NCBI RefSeq assembly: GCF_016879755.1
Contig: NZ_WOFU01000005.1
Span: 240,750 to 304,749 of the forward strand
From: Bacillus sp. B15-48
GTDB taxonomy: Bacteria > Bacillota > Bacilli > Bacillales > Cytobacillaceae
Direction of reading: 5' to 3'
DNA length: 64,000 nt
Shown: piece by piece, positions 8,794 through 19,024 of the stretch
Layout of the letters: every line of letters starts with the position of its first letter
Position numbering within the stretch: position 1 is the first letter of the stretch
Notes under the pieces: generated by a model
Told to the model about the DNA's origin: nothing
What the model saw: the letters and a program-made list of their open reading frames with translations, nothing else
Database searches by the model: none
Program-made: the position numbers and the translations under genes

Positions 8794-10080
8794 TTACTCA
8801 AAAAAGTAGCCAAGAAATTTTTTCACTCTTGATGGTCCTTTTTCTTCCGGTTGTTTTTCCGGCTTGGTTTTTGGGTGCGGCTGTTTTTGGACTCGTTTTT
8901 CCTTATATTCCTGTTCAACGGCTAAGGTAGTTTCCACTTGTCTACCTTGTAGTTTTGCATTCTTATAAGCAAATTTAATTAAACCAACTGCAGTTGTGAA
9001 CTGAGGTTCACGAACTCCGATGTAATCAGGTACAGCTAGTCTTACTCTACTTTGAAAAATATCCTGTGCCAGCTCTAAGACCCCTTGCATATTGGCAACA
9101 CCGCCAGTAAGAACAAATCCACCTGGCAAGTCACGCACCTTCATTTTCCTTAACTCATCTTGAACTAATTCAAAAATTTCCTCAATACGGGCTTCAACTA
9201 TGTCAGCAACTTCCAGTTGATTAAATTGCTGTTCTTGATTGCTCCCTATAATACCGACAGTAAATACCTCTTCCTCAGATGCATGATCATAAAAAGCATG
9301 TCCGTGTTTAATTTTAATTTTTTCGGCATCCTCTGTGGAAGTCCTTAGACCTATGGACAAATCCTTCGTCACATTTTCTCCACCTATGGGAATGACAGCT
9401 GTATCTGCTAACTGCCCATCCACAAACCAGCCAAGGGTAGTGGATCCTCCACCCATGTCAATAAGCACAACTCCCATATTCTTCTCGTCTTTGGAAAGAG
9501 CGAATGAACCGGTGGCGAGTGGTTGGAGAACAATTTCTAGTACCTCTAATCCAGCACGTTCTACACAGCGAAGAGTATTATGTAAGATTGTTTTTGAACC
9601 TGTTATAATTGTCCCTTCCATTTCCAGACGGACACCTATCATTCCACGTGGGTCACTAATTTCATCTAACCCATCAACAATAAACTGTCTAGGAATTACG
9701 TCAATAATTTCCCTTTCTGGTGGAACCGATACGACCTGTGCAGCATCGATGACTCTGGCAATATCTTCATTAGTAATTTCTCGGTTCGGACTAGAGACCG
9801 CTACCACTCCATGGCAAGGCTGAAGCGTAACATGATTGCCGGTTACCCCAACAATAACACGTTTTATTTCCATTCCTATCATTCTTTCAGCCTGTTCAAC
9901 TGCCTGTTTAATAGAATGAACGGTTTCATCTATATCAACAATTGAACCTTTTCTTAATCCTTCAGACTTTACATTGCCAACGCCAATTATATTTAATGAA
10001 TCAGAGACCATTTCGCCAATGATTACTTTTACACTGGATGTACCGATGTCAAGGCTGACATATATATCATTGCTGTTCAT
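8794..10080 (-). CDS. ftsA: Cell division protein FtsA
   Basis: FtsA is an actin-like ATPase that tethers FtsZ filaments to the membrane. ATP-site motifs are DIGTSSVKV (phosphate 1), VLIDMGGGSTTLG (phosphate 2) and VLTGGVANMQG (adenosine). A basic linker is followed by the C-terminal amphipathic membrane-targeting helix SRVKKFLGYFFE. It has 428 aa. ATG 10080 has a GGAGGTG site. It precedes ftsZ, the universal pairing. Confidence 0.97.
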   Translation of the reverse strand: MNSNDIYVSLDIGTSSVKVIIGEMVSDSLNIIGVGNVKSEGLRKGSIVDIDETVHSIKQAVEQAERMIGMEIKRVIVGVTGNHVTLQPCHGVVAVSSPNREITNEDIARVIDAAQVVSVPPEREIIDVIPRQFIVDGLDEISDPRGMIGVRLEMEGTIITGSKTILHNTLRCVERAGLEVLEIVLQPLATGSFALSKDEKNMGVVLIDMGGGSTTLGWFVDGQLADTAVIPIGGENVTKDLSIGLRTSTEDAEKIKIKHGHAFYDHASEEEVFTVGIIGSNQEQQFNQLEVADIVEARIEEIFELVQDELRKMKVRDLPGGFVLTGGVANMQGVLELAQDIFQSRVRLAVPDYIGVREPQFTTAVGLIKFAYKNAKLQGRQVETTLAVEQEYKEKRVQKQPHPKTKPEKQPEEKGPSRVKKFLGYFFE

Positions 10081-10190
10081 TCTATGGCACCTCCTTTAGT
10101 TTAGAACAACAAACCATTTATTTCCCACTGATTACATTATCCTTATTCGTCACATTTAGTTGATTCCCTTTAAAAATATCATTTTTTTTT

Positions 10191-10541
10191 CTATTTTTCA
10201 CCACTAGATGTCCATTTTGTTAAAAGGATTCTTCGAATCACAGCAATATTTTGAAATAACCTTACACCAAAAGCAAAAACTGCTGCTAAATACAAGTCTA
10301 CACCAAGATGAACCCCTAGAAAAGCTAAACTTGCAGCCAATAAAATATTAAAAAAGAATCCCGAAACAAATACTTTTTCATCATAAATATTTTGTAATTG
10401 CGCCCGGATTCCGCCAAACAATGTGTCTAATGCCGCGAGAATTGCTATTGATAAATAATTCGCATATTCTACCGGTATCCTAATATCAGTCAAAAAGCCA
10501 AAAATAACGCCTAAGACCAACCCCATTAATGGAAGCCACAT
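10191..10541 (-). CDS. sbp: Small basic membrane protein Sbp (DUF1290)
   Basis: This 116-aa protein has three to four hydrophobic segments and the motif LDTLFGGIRAQLQ typical of DUF1290. The function is unknown; the family is almost always between ylxX and ftsA in Firmicutes. It shares one base with the ylxX stop (10541), so the two are translationally coupled. Confidence 0.9.
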   Translation of the reverse strand: MWLPLMGLVLGVIFGFLTDIRIPVEYANYLSIAILAALDTLFGGIRAQLQNIYDEKVFVSGFFFNILLAASLAFLGVHLGVDLYLAAVFAFGVRLFQNIAVIRRILLTKWTSSGEK

Positions 10542-11272
10542 TACTCGTCGCCCCCTACTTCAATTTCGACTGGCTCCATATACCTAACTCTAATTGTATC
10601 CTGATATGCTGGAATCTCGATATCCTCCTTAGGGTTTTCCAATTCAACATATAGATTATCAATAAAAAAATCATCAACAACCGACGACACTTTCATTCGA
10701 TTATATAGCCTTTCTGCGTCGTCAATGTTCCCAGTAATGACTTTTATTTCAATTGGAAACCGGTTAAGCGAATGACCGTTGACTTTTGTTACACCAGCAA
10801 TATCACGGATTACCGTTGTATTGATGATTCTCTGATCATCAATAGAAATATGAATCGCTCCATACATATTAAGTTGATTAATTAATCTTTGTAGTAGATA
10901 AGGCGAAACTGAACTAAAAGTGAGGTCTCTCCCATAGTCTGTCACGATCGGGTTTAAATGAAGAATAATGCCAGGGCCGTTAATATCCTTCAATCCAGCT
11001 TCACCCTTCAACTCTTCGATCGTTTCCTTAAGCAATTGTTCTTTACTATGTTGTCTCTCATCTTCATACTTATAGAGCTTGTCCTCATTTGCACGAATCT
11101 CGCGAAGCAACTCAGATTGAATTTCTTTCTCTGTCATTAAATCTTCACGAAGTTCCCAAGTATCACGGGTATCTCTTACTTCGGGTTCACTAACCGTTTG
11201 AAACTGAATGGCCAACATAAACCCTAAAATAATCGTCGTGACGGTTAAATAAATATTTTTTATATTGACCAT
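10541..11272 (-). CDS. ylxX: DUF881 protein YlxX
   Basis: The protein has one N-terminal membrane anchor (about residues 8-25), a coiled-coil segment (about 40-90), then a DUF881 domain with the characteristic LKDINGPGIILHLNP and INQLNMYGAIHISIDDQRI motifs. The role is unknown; it is conserved beside division genes. The start is ATG 11272 (MVNIKN) with AGGTTAGGTG nearby; a GTG nine bases earlier (11281) is possible. It has 243 aa. It is a paralogue of the adjacent ylxW. Confidence 0.9.
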   Translation of the reverse strand: MVNIKNIYLTVTTIILGFMLAIQFQTVSEPEVRDTRDTWELREDLMTEKEIQSELLREIRANEDKLYKYEDERQHSKEQLLKETIEELKGEAGLKDINGPGIILHLNPIVTDYGRDLTFSSVSPYLLQRLINQLNMYGAIHISIDDQRIINTTVIRDIAGVTKVNGHSLNRFPIEIKVITGNIDDAERLYNRMKVSSVVDDFFIDNLYVELENPKEDIEIPAYQDTIRVRYMEPVEIEVGGDE

Positions 11273-11328
11273 CACATACACCTAACCTTATTCCTTATTC
11301 CAAATAATCTTTTAATCATCAAAGTAAA

Positions 11329-12021
11329 TTATCTTCTCCCAATCACAGAGTCCATAATAACATCCTTTTTCTCCTGAAGCGAAAAAACAATTTGGTCATT
11401 AACTAATTGATCCTTTATTCCACCAGTGATATTTAATGCGGAAGCTAACACTTCTGAATCACCAATCGCTGTAATTTCAAAAGGAGCTGGATGTTGGTAG
11501 CCATCAACTGTGATAACAGGGCCATCACAAATAATATATGAATGATTAGTAAGTCGCTGTCCGTTAATTGCAATCGCTACAGCACCCGAGATATACAATT
11601 CATTAATGACTTTAAAAACATGATGTTCATGAACAAGGTAGTTATTTATATTCGCTTCCTCAGGATTATAATCACCGTCAGATAATGTAACGGTTACTCC
11701 ATCACCTTTGACCTTTACTTTTCCTAGAAACATCCGATATTTCTCTGCATCTTCTGCTAAATTAAAGTAAATTTGTGCTTCATTTGCTAATTCAGCTTCG
11801 TATTCCCTAACCTTTTCTTGTTTACTGTTTAACTCTTGGTGTAATTCACGATTTCTTTCTTGCACTAAATTCAATTGATTTCTCAAGTTTAATTTTTGTT
11901 CCCATTGACTATCTGTTATCAAATGGGGGGTCTGATCGTTTTGCGTGATTCGGAAAGAATACACAATCATAAATCCTAAAACTAGAAAAACAATAGACAA
12001 GATAATACGGTTACTCTTCAT
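11329..12021 (-). CDS. ylxW: DUF881 protein YlxW
   Basis: The architecture is the same as YlxX: N-terminal membrane anchor (about residues 5-25), coiled coil (about 40-85), then DUF881 (GVTVTLSDGDYNPEEANINNYLVHEHHVFKVINELYISGAVAIAING in the order typical of the family). The start is uncertain: ATG 12021 overlaps the divIB stop by 11 bases and gives 230 aa; an in-frame TTG (12039) would add six residues. The two DUF881 genes in tandem look like an ancient duplication. Confidence 0.87.
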   Translation of the reverse strand: MKSNRIILSIVFLVLGFMIVYSFRITQNDQTPHLITDSQWEQKLNLRNQLNLVQERNRELHQELNSKQEKVREYEAELANEAQIYFNLAEDAEKYRMFLGKVKVKGDGVTVTLSDGDYNPEEANINNYLVHEHHVFKVINELYISGAVAIAINGQRLTNHSYIICDGPVITVDGYQHPAPFEITAIGDSEVLASALNITGGIKDQLVNDQIVFSLQEKKDVIMDSVIGRR

Positions 12022-12802
12022 TTTTTTCTTCAAGTTCAATGCCTTCAGCTTCCTCTACTTCATGCGCTTTAAAATATGGGCCAACTTCTAAATCAATGAC
12101 TCCTGTTTTTGTTAAATCTAATTGACTGATAATCGAGGGGTAAAGCTCCATTTTTTCACTAAAACTCCTAATCGTAGCATTTACTTCAAATCCATTATTC
12201 ATATATAGAAGAATTCGATATAAATCGGTTTCAGACGGGTAATGGTGAATTTCAGAAATGGAGCTTAAAATATCATCAGATAAAGTCTCAAGGGAAGCAA
12301 CCATCCCATCAAGAACTTCCCCCTCCTCAAATCCAAACAAGATTGGAGCATTTACTGGGATATCATCTGTTTGTCCGTTTTGGATAATTTCCCCATTTTC
12401 TAAAACTGGAAAGAATTTATTTTCTTGCGAGAGATAAGCTAATTTTTTAAACTCATTTACATAAATGTTTGCTGAATTCGGAAGACTGACTGATACTTCT
12501 GCCGTTTTAATTTCTGAAAGCTCTTCTAGCTTTGCTGCAGTTTCCTCTTTGTTTATTTTCCAAATATTCGTATCTGTTGTGATCCCGCTTCGGTCGATAA
12601 TCACATCACTAGAAACCGTTTCATTGCCATTAACCAAAATCGTTCTCACTTTACTTAAAGGTGACTGGAAATACACGATACAAAGAATTAGGGTAAAAAA
12701 GAGCATGAGCATCATAATTAACCGCCTGTTTGCCTTTTTTCGCCTTTGTTCCTTCAATTTCGGAATTCTCTCTTCAATCGAAACAATCTTTCCGTTCTCC
12801 AT
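12011..12802 (-). CDS. divIB: Cell division protein DivIB (FtsQ)
   Basis: DivIB is a bitopic divisome protein that forms the FtsL-DivIC-DivIB complex. It has a short basic cytoplasmic tail, one membrane segment (about residues 27-48), a POTRA domain beginning VRTILVNGNETVSSDVIIDRSGI, then the FtsQ beta domain. ATG 12802 has a GAGGTG site seven bases upstream; an in-frame TTG at 12808 is less likely. It has 263 aa. The C-terminus is acidic (EEAEGIELEEKNEE). It follows murB after a terminator-like hairpin. Confidence 0.95.
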   Translation of the reverse strand: MENGKIVSIEERIPKLKEQRRKKANRRLIMMLMLFFTLILCIVYFQSPLSKVRTILVNGNETVSSDVIIDRSGITTDTNIWKINKEETAAKLEELSEIKTAEVSVSLPNSANIYVNEFKKLAYLSQENKFFPVLENGEIIQNGQTDDIPVNAPILFGFEEGEVLDGMVASLETLSDDILSSISEIHHYPSETDLYRILLYMNNGFEVNATIRSFSEKMELYPSIISQLDLTKTGVIDLEVGPYFKAHEVEEAEGIELEEKNEE

Positions 12803-12910
12803 CTCCAATCACCTCTTCCAAAGTAAAATCCCCTACTTGGTAGACCCATACATGTCCAAATGCAAGAACTTGTTTTACGGCTATTTTGTGTTAGAAAAGA
12901 GAGCGGGAAA

Positions 12911-12943
12911 AGTGAAAACAACGGCACGAAAAATCATGCCGTT
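12911..12943 (-). terminator. Hairpin between murB and divIB
   Basis: The minus strand reads AACGGCATGA-TTTT-TCGTGCCGTT (12943-12920), a 10-bp stem with one G-U pair, followed by GTTTTCACTTTT. It probably is a partial terminator inside the cluster. Confidence 0.6.
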
Positions 12944-13026
12944 TCTCGTCATTCGTCCAATTTTCTTTTTATATAATCTAATGAATAATTATACCACATT
13001 TTTACCAATTAGCTGATATTTTTCTT

Positions 13027-13935
13027 TTAATTTCGCCCAATAATTTCTACCTCTGTTTCCATCTCAATTCCATAAAGGGTTAGAATCGTCTTCTTAATAT
13101 GTTCGATAAGATTCATTACATCCTTCGCCTTAGCATCGCCTGCGTTAACGATGAAATTCCCATGCATTTCAGAAATTTTTGCTCCACCAATTGAGAACCC
13201 CTTTAAACCAGCTCTTTCAACTAACTGTCCTGCATAATTAGGAAGAGGGTTTCTAAAAATACTCCCCGCACAAGGCGAATCCCAAGGCTGAGTTGTTTTC
13301 CGATATTCTTTATTTTTTTTCATCTCTTCAATAATTTGTTCTTTATCCCCAGGTTGTAATTGAAATAGTGCTTCTATAACAATGCCAGGTCTTTGCTTTT
13401 GTAGCACTGACGTTCGATAAGAGAATGCCATTTCTTCTATTGACAACCATTCCATTGTTCCGTCTTCAAAAAGAATATGGGCTTTTTTCAATACATTTGA
13501 AATATCTGATCCATGTGCTCCTGCGTTCATATAAACCGCACCACCAATAGAGCCTGGGATTCCACTGGCAAATTCCAAACCAGATAATCCTTTTCTCCCC
13601 ATTGCCATTGCAAATGCAACTGTTGACGCCCCACTACCAACTAAAACCTCGGTACCGCCTAATTTTACATCGTTTAACCCTGCTCCTAGTTTTATGACAA
13701 CCCCCTCAATCCCAGCATCGGATACGAGTAAATTTGATCCGCGACCAATAACCGTCCATTTCACCTTTTTTTCGTGAATCAATTCCATCACTTTTCTAAG
13801 ATTATCAATCGACGAAGGCTCAATAAACAAGTCTGCTGGGCCACCTATTTTAAGGGTTGTATGACCGGCAAGAAGCTCTTTTTCTCTGACGGTGCCGATA
13901 TTCATTTCTTCAAGCTTTCGAGCTAGTTCTTTCAT
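13027..13935 (-). CDS. murB: UDP-N-acetylenolpyruvoylglucosamine reductase MurB
   Basis: MurB reduces UDP-GlcNAc-enolpyruvate to UDP-MurNAc with NADPH, using FAD. It is the short (type II) form of 302 aa. FAD-binding motifs [24 protein letters not shown] and [24 protein letters not shown] are intact, and the catalytic serine lies in [11 protein letters not shown] with the C-terminal EMHGNFIVN motif. The position after murG is as in B. subtilis. Confidence 0.97.
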   Translation of the reverse strand: MKELARKLEEMNIGTVREKELLAGHTTLKIGGPADLFIEPSSIDNLRKVMELIHEKKVKWTVIGRGSNLLVSDAGIEGVVIKLGAGLNDVKLGGTEVLVGSGASTVAFAMAMGRKGLSGLEFASGIPGSIGGAVYMNAGAHGSDISNVLKKAHILFEDGTMEWLSIEEMAFSYRTSVLQKQRPGIVIEALFQLQPGDKEQIIEEMKKNKEYRKTTQPWDSPCAGSIFRNPLPNYAGQLVERAGLKGFSIGGAKISEMHGNFIVNAGDAKAKDVMNLIEHIKKTILTLYGIEMETEVEIIGRN

Positions 13936-13997
13936 GAGAATCTTCCTTTCCAGCTAAAACCGCTTTATTCCATTGTATGCTGTGCCGAGTGTCTGGG

Positions 13998-15089
13998 CTA
14001 CTTAACAATTTCTTTGATTAATTGATTCATGCGATTAGCAGCATCTGGTATACCTAAGCTTTTTGCTGCAGATTTCATTTTCTCTAACTGATCATTATCT
14101 AATAAAATCGAATCAATGTGCTCAACTAATTTTGGTCCCGTCAAATCCCTCTCTAATAAAAGCAACGCTGCCTTTTGATTACTTAATGCAAGCGCATTTT
14201 TCTCCTGGTGATTATCTGTAACATAAGGACTAGGAATTAAAATACTAGGGATCCCCAATGAAGTTAATTCTGCAAGGGTTGTCGCGCCTGCACGAGCTAC
14301 GGTTAAATCAATTCCTGCTAAAACTTCAGGCATATTATGAATAAACGGTTTAACGATGACATTTTCCGGATTTCCATTTAATTCGACTTCCTTTTTTACT
14401 TCCTCATAATGAACTTCACCGGTAACATACAACACTTGGTATGGTTTATTTCCTAATTCAGTTAAACTTTTCAGAACCGCTTCATTTATTGGTTTTGCTC
14501 CTCTACTACCGCCAAAAATGAGTACGGCTGGTTGATTGAGTTTCAAACCAACTGATCGTCTTCCTTTTACGCCGTCTTGGCCAATTACTTCTGAAGCACG
14601 TGGATTTCCAGTCATCACCACTTTTTCTTGTGGAAAATACTGCTTAGCTTCTTCAAAACATACGCCGATTCGATCTACATATTTACTTAAAAACTTATTA
14701 GTAAGACCAGGAATGCTGTTTTGCTCATGAATAATCGTTGGGATTCCTAACTTGGCAGCTGCATAAACTACTGGACCACAAACATAGCCACCCGTTCCTA
14801 TAACCACATCCGCTTTAAAGTCTTTAAGAATCCGTTTACTATCTGTTACGCCCTTAAAAAATCGATAAACCGTTTTAATATTTTCAAAGCTTAATTTCCG
14901 TTTAAAGCCTGTAATATGTATTGATTTAAACGAAATGTTTTCTCTAGGGACAATTGTACTTTCTAACCCTTTTTTTGTCCCTATATATAGAAACTCTGCA
15001 TGTTCATCTTTCTTTACAATTTCCCTTATTAAAGCTAGGGCCGGATAAATATGACCCCCGGTCCCCCCACCACTAACAACGATTCTCAT
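13998..15089 (-). CDS. murG: UDP-GlcNAc:undecaprenyl-pyrophosphoryl-MurNAc-pentapeptide transferase MurG
   Basis: MurG converts lipid I to lipid II at the inner membrane face. It has a GT-B fold with the N-terminal glycine-rich GGGTGGH loop (residues 7-13), [15 protein letters not shown] and the C-domain motif [30 protein letters not shown] for UDP-GlcNAc binding. ATG 15089 follows GAGGTG by six bases and gives 363 aa, the same as in B. subtilis; a GTG three codons upstream (15098) is possible. Confidence 0.97.
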   Translation of the reverse strand: MRIVVSGGGTGGHIYPALALIREIVKKDEHAEFLYIGTKKGLESTIVPRENISFKSIHITGFKRKLSFENIKTVYRFFKGVTDSKRILKDFKADVVIGTGGYVCGPVVYAAAKLGIPTIIHEQNSIPGLTNKFLSKYVDRIGVCFEEAKQYFPQEKVVMTGNPRASEVIGQDGVKGRRSVGLKLNQPAVLIFGGSRGAKPINEAVLKSLTELGNKPYQVLYVTGEVHYEEVKKEVELNGNPENVIVKPFIHNMPEVLAGIDLTVARAGATTLAELTSLGIPSILIPSPYVTDNHQEKNALALSNQKAALLLLERDLTGPKLVEHIDSILLDNDQLEKMKSAAKSLGIPDAANRMNQLIKEIVK

Positions 15090-15280
15090 CTTTCTCACCT
15101 CATTGTAGAGACTCCAATTTTTTCAGGTAGAAGGAGTAAGCTCTATCTATTTAGCTGCCTTCCGACTCTCCCTATTCTACTACATTCTATACATCTAGAC
15201 AGATTTTAAAAAGATTGTTAAATAACTGTAACATAGCTCTAGTGTTAACTAGACGCCGGTTAAACACGGTATTATGAATA

Positions 15281-15319
15281 AAGAAAACTCGCCAATTGGC
15301 GAGTCTTATAGACGAAGAC
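15281..15319. repeat. Dispersed intergenic repeat, copy 1 (palindrome plus GACGAAGAC box)
   Basis: A 23-base stretch (15281-15303) is identical to 59920-59942. Its core CTCGCCAATTGGCGAG (15288-15303) is a perfect palindrome. A CGAAGAC box follows at 15313-15319, as in the second copy. On the minus strand the palindrome is followed by TTTTCTTT, so it could also terminate transcription after spoVE. A second hairpin (CCCTG/CAGGG, about 15320-15336) adjoins it. Confidence 0.75.
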
Positions 15320-15370
15320 CCCCTGCATAACAGGGTCCATTTTATCACCTTTTTCGTTATTCAAAAAACC

Positions 15371-16471
15371 TTAATACCGTGAATATCGACTTATGTTCAA
15401 AAGAACACCTATCGCCATAAGCATTAATGTCAGTGAAGAGCCTCCGTAGCTTAAAAATGGAAGGGTAATTCCTGTAACAGGCATTAAACCAGTAACTACA
15501 CCGATATTAATCATTACTTGAATCGCAACCATCGCGATAATACCTGTTGCCAGCAAACCACCATATAAATCAGGAGCACCAAAGGCAATTCTCATCCCTC
15601 TCCAAAGCAAAAGGGAAAATAACAAAAGGACAAAAGTACCTCCGATAAAACCTAATTCTTCAGCAATAATAGCGAAGATAAAATCCGTTTGTGGTTCTGG
15701 CAGATAAAAAAACTTTTGCCTACTTTCACCTAATCCTAACCCAAAAAGTCCTCCTGGCCCAATTGCATATAAGGATTGAATGATTTGAAAACCACTTCCG
15801 AGAGGGTCTTGCCATGGATCTAAAAATGAAGTAATCCTCTTCATTCGGTACGGTGCTGAAGCAATCAATGCGACAATCCCACCTAAACCGACAAGGCCTA
15901 ATAGGGCGAAATGGCTTATTTTTGCACCTGCTACAAAAATCATCACAACACAAGTACCAACCATAACCATTCCTGTTCCAAAATCTGGTTGCAGCATAAT
16001 CAAGCCAAACGCAGTAAAAACGAGTGCCAATGATGGCAAGAGACCATTTTTAAACGAGGTAATCATCTTTTGGTTTTCCGATAAAAATTTTGCTAAAAAG
16101 GCAATCATTGCTAGCTTCATGAACTCTGACGGTTGAATCGAAAAAGCCCCAACACCAATCCAGCTTCTAGAACCGTTACGAACATTCCCTATACCTGGAA
16201 TAAGGACGAGTATAAGCAGGATAAAACAAACAATTAACAGTACTTTTGCCCAAGTTCTCCACGTCCAATAATCGACATTCATGATAAAGAACATTGCAAT
16301 AATTCCAACACCTGCAAATAACATTTGACGTTTTGCAAAAAAGAAGGAATCGTCAAATTTATACTCGGCCCAAATCGCACTAGCACTGTAAACCATTGTT
16401 AATCCGATGGCGAGTAATGCAAATGTAGCAATTAAAAGAATGATATCAGGGGTAGTTTTTTTCGTTGGCAA
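15371..16471 (-). CDS. spoVE: SEDS peptidoglycan polymerase SpoVE
   Basis: SpoVE is the FtsW/RodA/SpoVE glycosyltransferase that builds spore cortex peptidoglycan with SpoVD. It has ten membrane segments with family motifs NGSRSWIGVGAFSIQPSEFMKLA, the extracellular loop with GSGFQIIQSLYAIGPGG and LPEPQTDFIFAIIAEELG. The start is taken as TTG 16471 ((M)PTKKTTPDIILL), six bases after GAGGTG, giving 366 aa as in B. subtilis; the GTG at 16480 overlaps that ribosome site. It is placed between murD and murG. The vegetative paralogue ftsW is at 58654-59841. Confidence 0.95.
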   Translation of the reverse strand: MPTKKTTPDIILLIATFALLAIGLTMVYSASAIWAEYKFDDSFFFAKRQMLFAGVGIIAMFFIMNVDYWTWRTWAKVLLIVCFILLILVLIPGIGNVRNGSRSWIGVGAFSIQPSEFMKLAMIAFLAKFLSENQKMITSFKNGLLPSLALVFTAFGLIMLQPDFGTGMVMVGTCVVMIFVAGAKISHFALLGLVGLGGIVALIASAPYRMKRITSFLDPWQDPLGSGFQIIQSLYAIGPGGLFGLGLGESRQKFFYLPEPQTDFIFAIIAEELGFIGGTFVLLLFSLLLWRGMRIAFGAPDLYGGLLATGIIAMVAIQVMINIGVVTGLMPVTGITLPFLSYGGSSLTLMLMAIGVLLNISRYSRY

Positions 16472-16568
16472 CAGAAACACCTCGGCTGTTTAGATTCGGG
16501 CCTGTACTTTTGCTTGCCAATCTATCCAGCTTAGGTAGCGGGTGATGGAGAAAATCTAAGACAAGCCC

Positions 16569-17921
16569 CTACTTAAGCTTATGCACCGCTTCGATGAACA
16601 TGTCTCCCCTGACCTCAAAAGTTTTATATTGATCCCAACTTGCACAGGCAGGGGATAGCAGAATCACATCACCAGCATCAGAAAGATTGAATGCTTCCGG
16701 AACAGCTTTTTCAACATTATCGACACGGACAATCGTTTTTATTCCTGCTGCTTTTCCCGCCGCTTCAATCTTTGGAGCGGTTTGCCCAAACGTAATTAAT
16801 GCTTTTACCCCTGTTAAAGCCGGGACAAGTTCATCGAAGGTATTTCCTCGATCTAATCCGCCTGCCAGAAGGATAACCGGCTTGTCAAATGCTGTTAGGG
16901 CTTTTTCCGTTGCAAGAATATTTGTTGCTTTGGAATCATTGTAGAATTTACGTCCTGATATCTCATCGACGTATTGGAGTCGATGTCGAACTCCAGTAAA
17001 CCTTGTTAACACTCCAACAATCGCCTGCTTATCGACACCTGTTAACAAGGAAGCCGCAACAGCAGTGAGGATGTTTTCTAAATTATGAGTACCAGGCAAG
17101 GCTACATCATCAAGCTGAATAATCTTTTCCCTATTAAAAACAATCCAGCCATTTTCTACATAAGCACCATTATCTAAGATTGCCTTTGTAGAAAATGGGA
17201 TGATTTGTGCTCGCGATTTCCGGGCAATTTCCATTGTTTTTTCTTGATCCGCATTGACAATAAGATAATCATTTTCATCTTGATTCTCTGTAATTTTCGC
17301 TTTAGCAAGATGATATTCATTAACCGACCCATGATAATCAATATGGGCTTCGTAAAGATTCGTTATGATTGCAATTTTCGGTTTAAAGTTTTTAACACCC
17401 ATTAATTGAAATGAAGACAGTTCAATGACGATATGGTTATCATGACCTGCCTCCTGAGCCACGTCAGATGCTACGGTTCCGATATTTCCAGCGATTAACG
17501 GACGTCGCTCTCCAGCAGTTAAGATTTCAAAGATTAACGTAGTTGTAGTTGTTTTGCCATTTGTCCCAGTGATTCCAATTAACGGTGCTTCTGAAATTTG
17601 ATAGGCAAGTTCCACTTCAGTAATCACAGGAATTCCATACTCGCCTGCTTTTAAAATCATTGGATTATCATAAGGAATTCCTGGGTTTTTAACGACTAAT
17701 TCAAAGCCTTCATCGATTAACTCAACAGGGTGATCCCCACAGATAACTTTTATCCCTTGCTCTAGCAATTCCTGAGCAGCAGGATTTTCTGACAAAGGTT
17801 TTTTATCATTAACTGTAACAAAGGCGCCAAGTTTATGCAGGAGCTTAGCAGCGCTAGCTCCACTTTTAGCTAATCCTAGAACGAGTATTTTTTTATGCTG
17901 GTAAGTTTTCATCTGTTTCAC
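16569..17921 (-). CDS. murD: UDP-N-acetylmuramoylalanine--D-glutamate ligase MurD
   Basis: MurD adds D-Glu to UDP-MurNAc-L-Ala using ATP. It has a Rossmann-like N-domain (KILVLGLAKSGASAAKLL), the ATP-binding [15 protein letters not shown] at about 116-130, the Mur ligase motif YNDSKATN and C-terminal LSPACASWDQYKTFEVRGDMF. GTG 17921 directly abuts the mraY stop and has GAGGTG nine bases upstream; an ATG three codons inside (17912) is an alternative. It has 450 aa. Confidence 0.97.
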   Translation of the reverse strand: MKQMKTYQHKKILVLGLAKSGASAAKLLHKLGAFVTVNDKKPLSENPAAQELLEQGIKVICGDHPVELIDEGFELVVKNPGIPYDNPMILKAGEYGIPVITEVELAYQISEAPLIGITGTNGKTTTTTLIFEILTAGERRPLIAGNIGTVASDVAQEAGHDNHIVIELSSFQLMGVKNFKPKIAIITNLYEAHIDYHGSVNEYHLAKAKITENQDENDYLIVNADQEKTMEIARKSRAQIIPFSTKAILDNGAYVENGWIVFNREKIIQLDDVALPGTHNLENILTAVAASLLTGVDKQAIVGVLTRFTGVRHRLQYVDEISGRKFYNDSKATNILATEKALTAFDKPVILLAGGLDRGNTFDELVPALTGVKALITFGQTAPKIEAAGKAAGIKTIVRVDNVEKAVPEAFNLSDAGDVILLSPACASWDQYKTFEVRGDMFIEAVHKLK

Positions 17922-18896
17922 TTATACCCACACCTCAATATAAATTCCAATAATGGCGAATAGTAAACCTACCGTCCAAAATGTCACAACAACACGCCAT
18001 TCGGACCAACCCAATAGTTCGTAGTGATGATGAAGTGGACTCATTCTGAAAATTCGCTTTCCTGTCATTTTAAAAGAAAGAACTTGAAGAATGACAGACA
18101 AAGTTTCAATGACAAAAATACCGCCAATGATAAGGAGTAAAATTTCAAGCTTAGTTAAAATCGCGATTGTCGCAATCGCTCCACCTAAGGCGAGTGAACC
18201 GGTATCCCCCATAAATACTTTTGCAGGATGTGCATTAAAAACAAGAAATCCAAGTACGGCCCCAACAACAGCTACCGCAAAAATCGATATTTCAAACTGC
18301 GATTGGCTCCAGGCGAGCACAGCGAAAGTACCGAACGCAATCGCGGCCGTCCCTGAAACTAAGCCGTCTAGCCCATCCGTTAGATTAACAGCATTAGAGA
18401 AACCAACCATCCAAAAAATCACAAATAGCATATACATCCAACCAAGATCAAAAGAAATATCGGTTAACGGAATGGAAATCACAGTAGAAAAATCGCTTTG
18501 TTTAAAAATAAAATAAAAAATAACCGAAATAATGATCTGCCCGATTAACTTTTGTTTAGAAGTTAACCCTAAGTTTCGCTTCATAACTACTTTAATAAAA
18601 TCATCAATAAATCCTAATAAACCGAAACCGAGTGTCACAAACAAGAGCAAAAATGTTTCAACTGTTAGCGCAGAAAATTTCTGCGTCATAATCAATGTCG
18701 TTAATACAATCGATAACAGAATCATAATCCCGCCCATTGTAGGAGTCCCTGTTTTCTTTTTATGTGACTCTGGCCCTTCATCACGGATACTTTGACCGAA
18801 TTTAAGCCGTCTTAGGAACGGAATAAACACTGGAGATAAGACAACAGTAATCAAAAAACTCATTAATATCGTAAAAAGTATGACTTGCTCCAGCAT
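17922..18896 (-). CDS. mraY: Phospho-N-acetylmuramoyl-pentapeptide transferase MraY
   Basis: MraY transfers phospho-MurNAc-pentapeptide to undecaprenyl phosphate, making lipid I. It has ten membrane segments and catalytic motifs [18 protein letters not shown] and [12 protein letters not shown], then the histidine-rich [19 protein letters not shown] loop. It has 324 aa, the normal length. ATG 18896 follows AAGGAGG. It is translationally coupled to murD. Confidence 0.98.
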   Translation of the reverse strand: MLEQVILFTILMSFLITVVLSPVFIPFLRRLKFGQSIRDEGPESHKKKTGTPTMGGIMILLSIVLTTLIMTQKFSALTVETFLLLFVTLGFGLLGFIDDFIKVVMKRNLGLTSKQKLIGQIIISVIFYFIFKQSDFSTVISIPLTDISFDLGWMYMLFVIFWMVGFSNAVNLTDGLDGLVSGTAAIAFGTFAVLAWSQSQFEISIFAVAVVGAVLGFLVFNAHPAKVFMGDTGSLALGGAIATIAILTKLEILLLIIGGIFVIETLSVILQVLSFKMTGKRIFRMSPLHHHYELLGWSEWRVVVTFWTVGLLFAIIGIYIEVWV

Positions 18897-19024
18897 TTTA
18901 TTCCCTCCTTTTTCGCATTTTGATCCATTCCACTGATGATTTCATTGTGAAACTCCCCATAACCCAAATAAATACTATGTCTAATCGTCAATTGTAGATT
19001 TATGTTTTTGTCCATTACTTTATT

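Noticed and set aside
9335..9823. A 162-codon open frame opposite ftsA.
   Set aside because: It lies wholly within ftsA on the opposite strand, with no ribosome site or recognisable domain.
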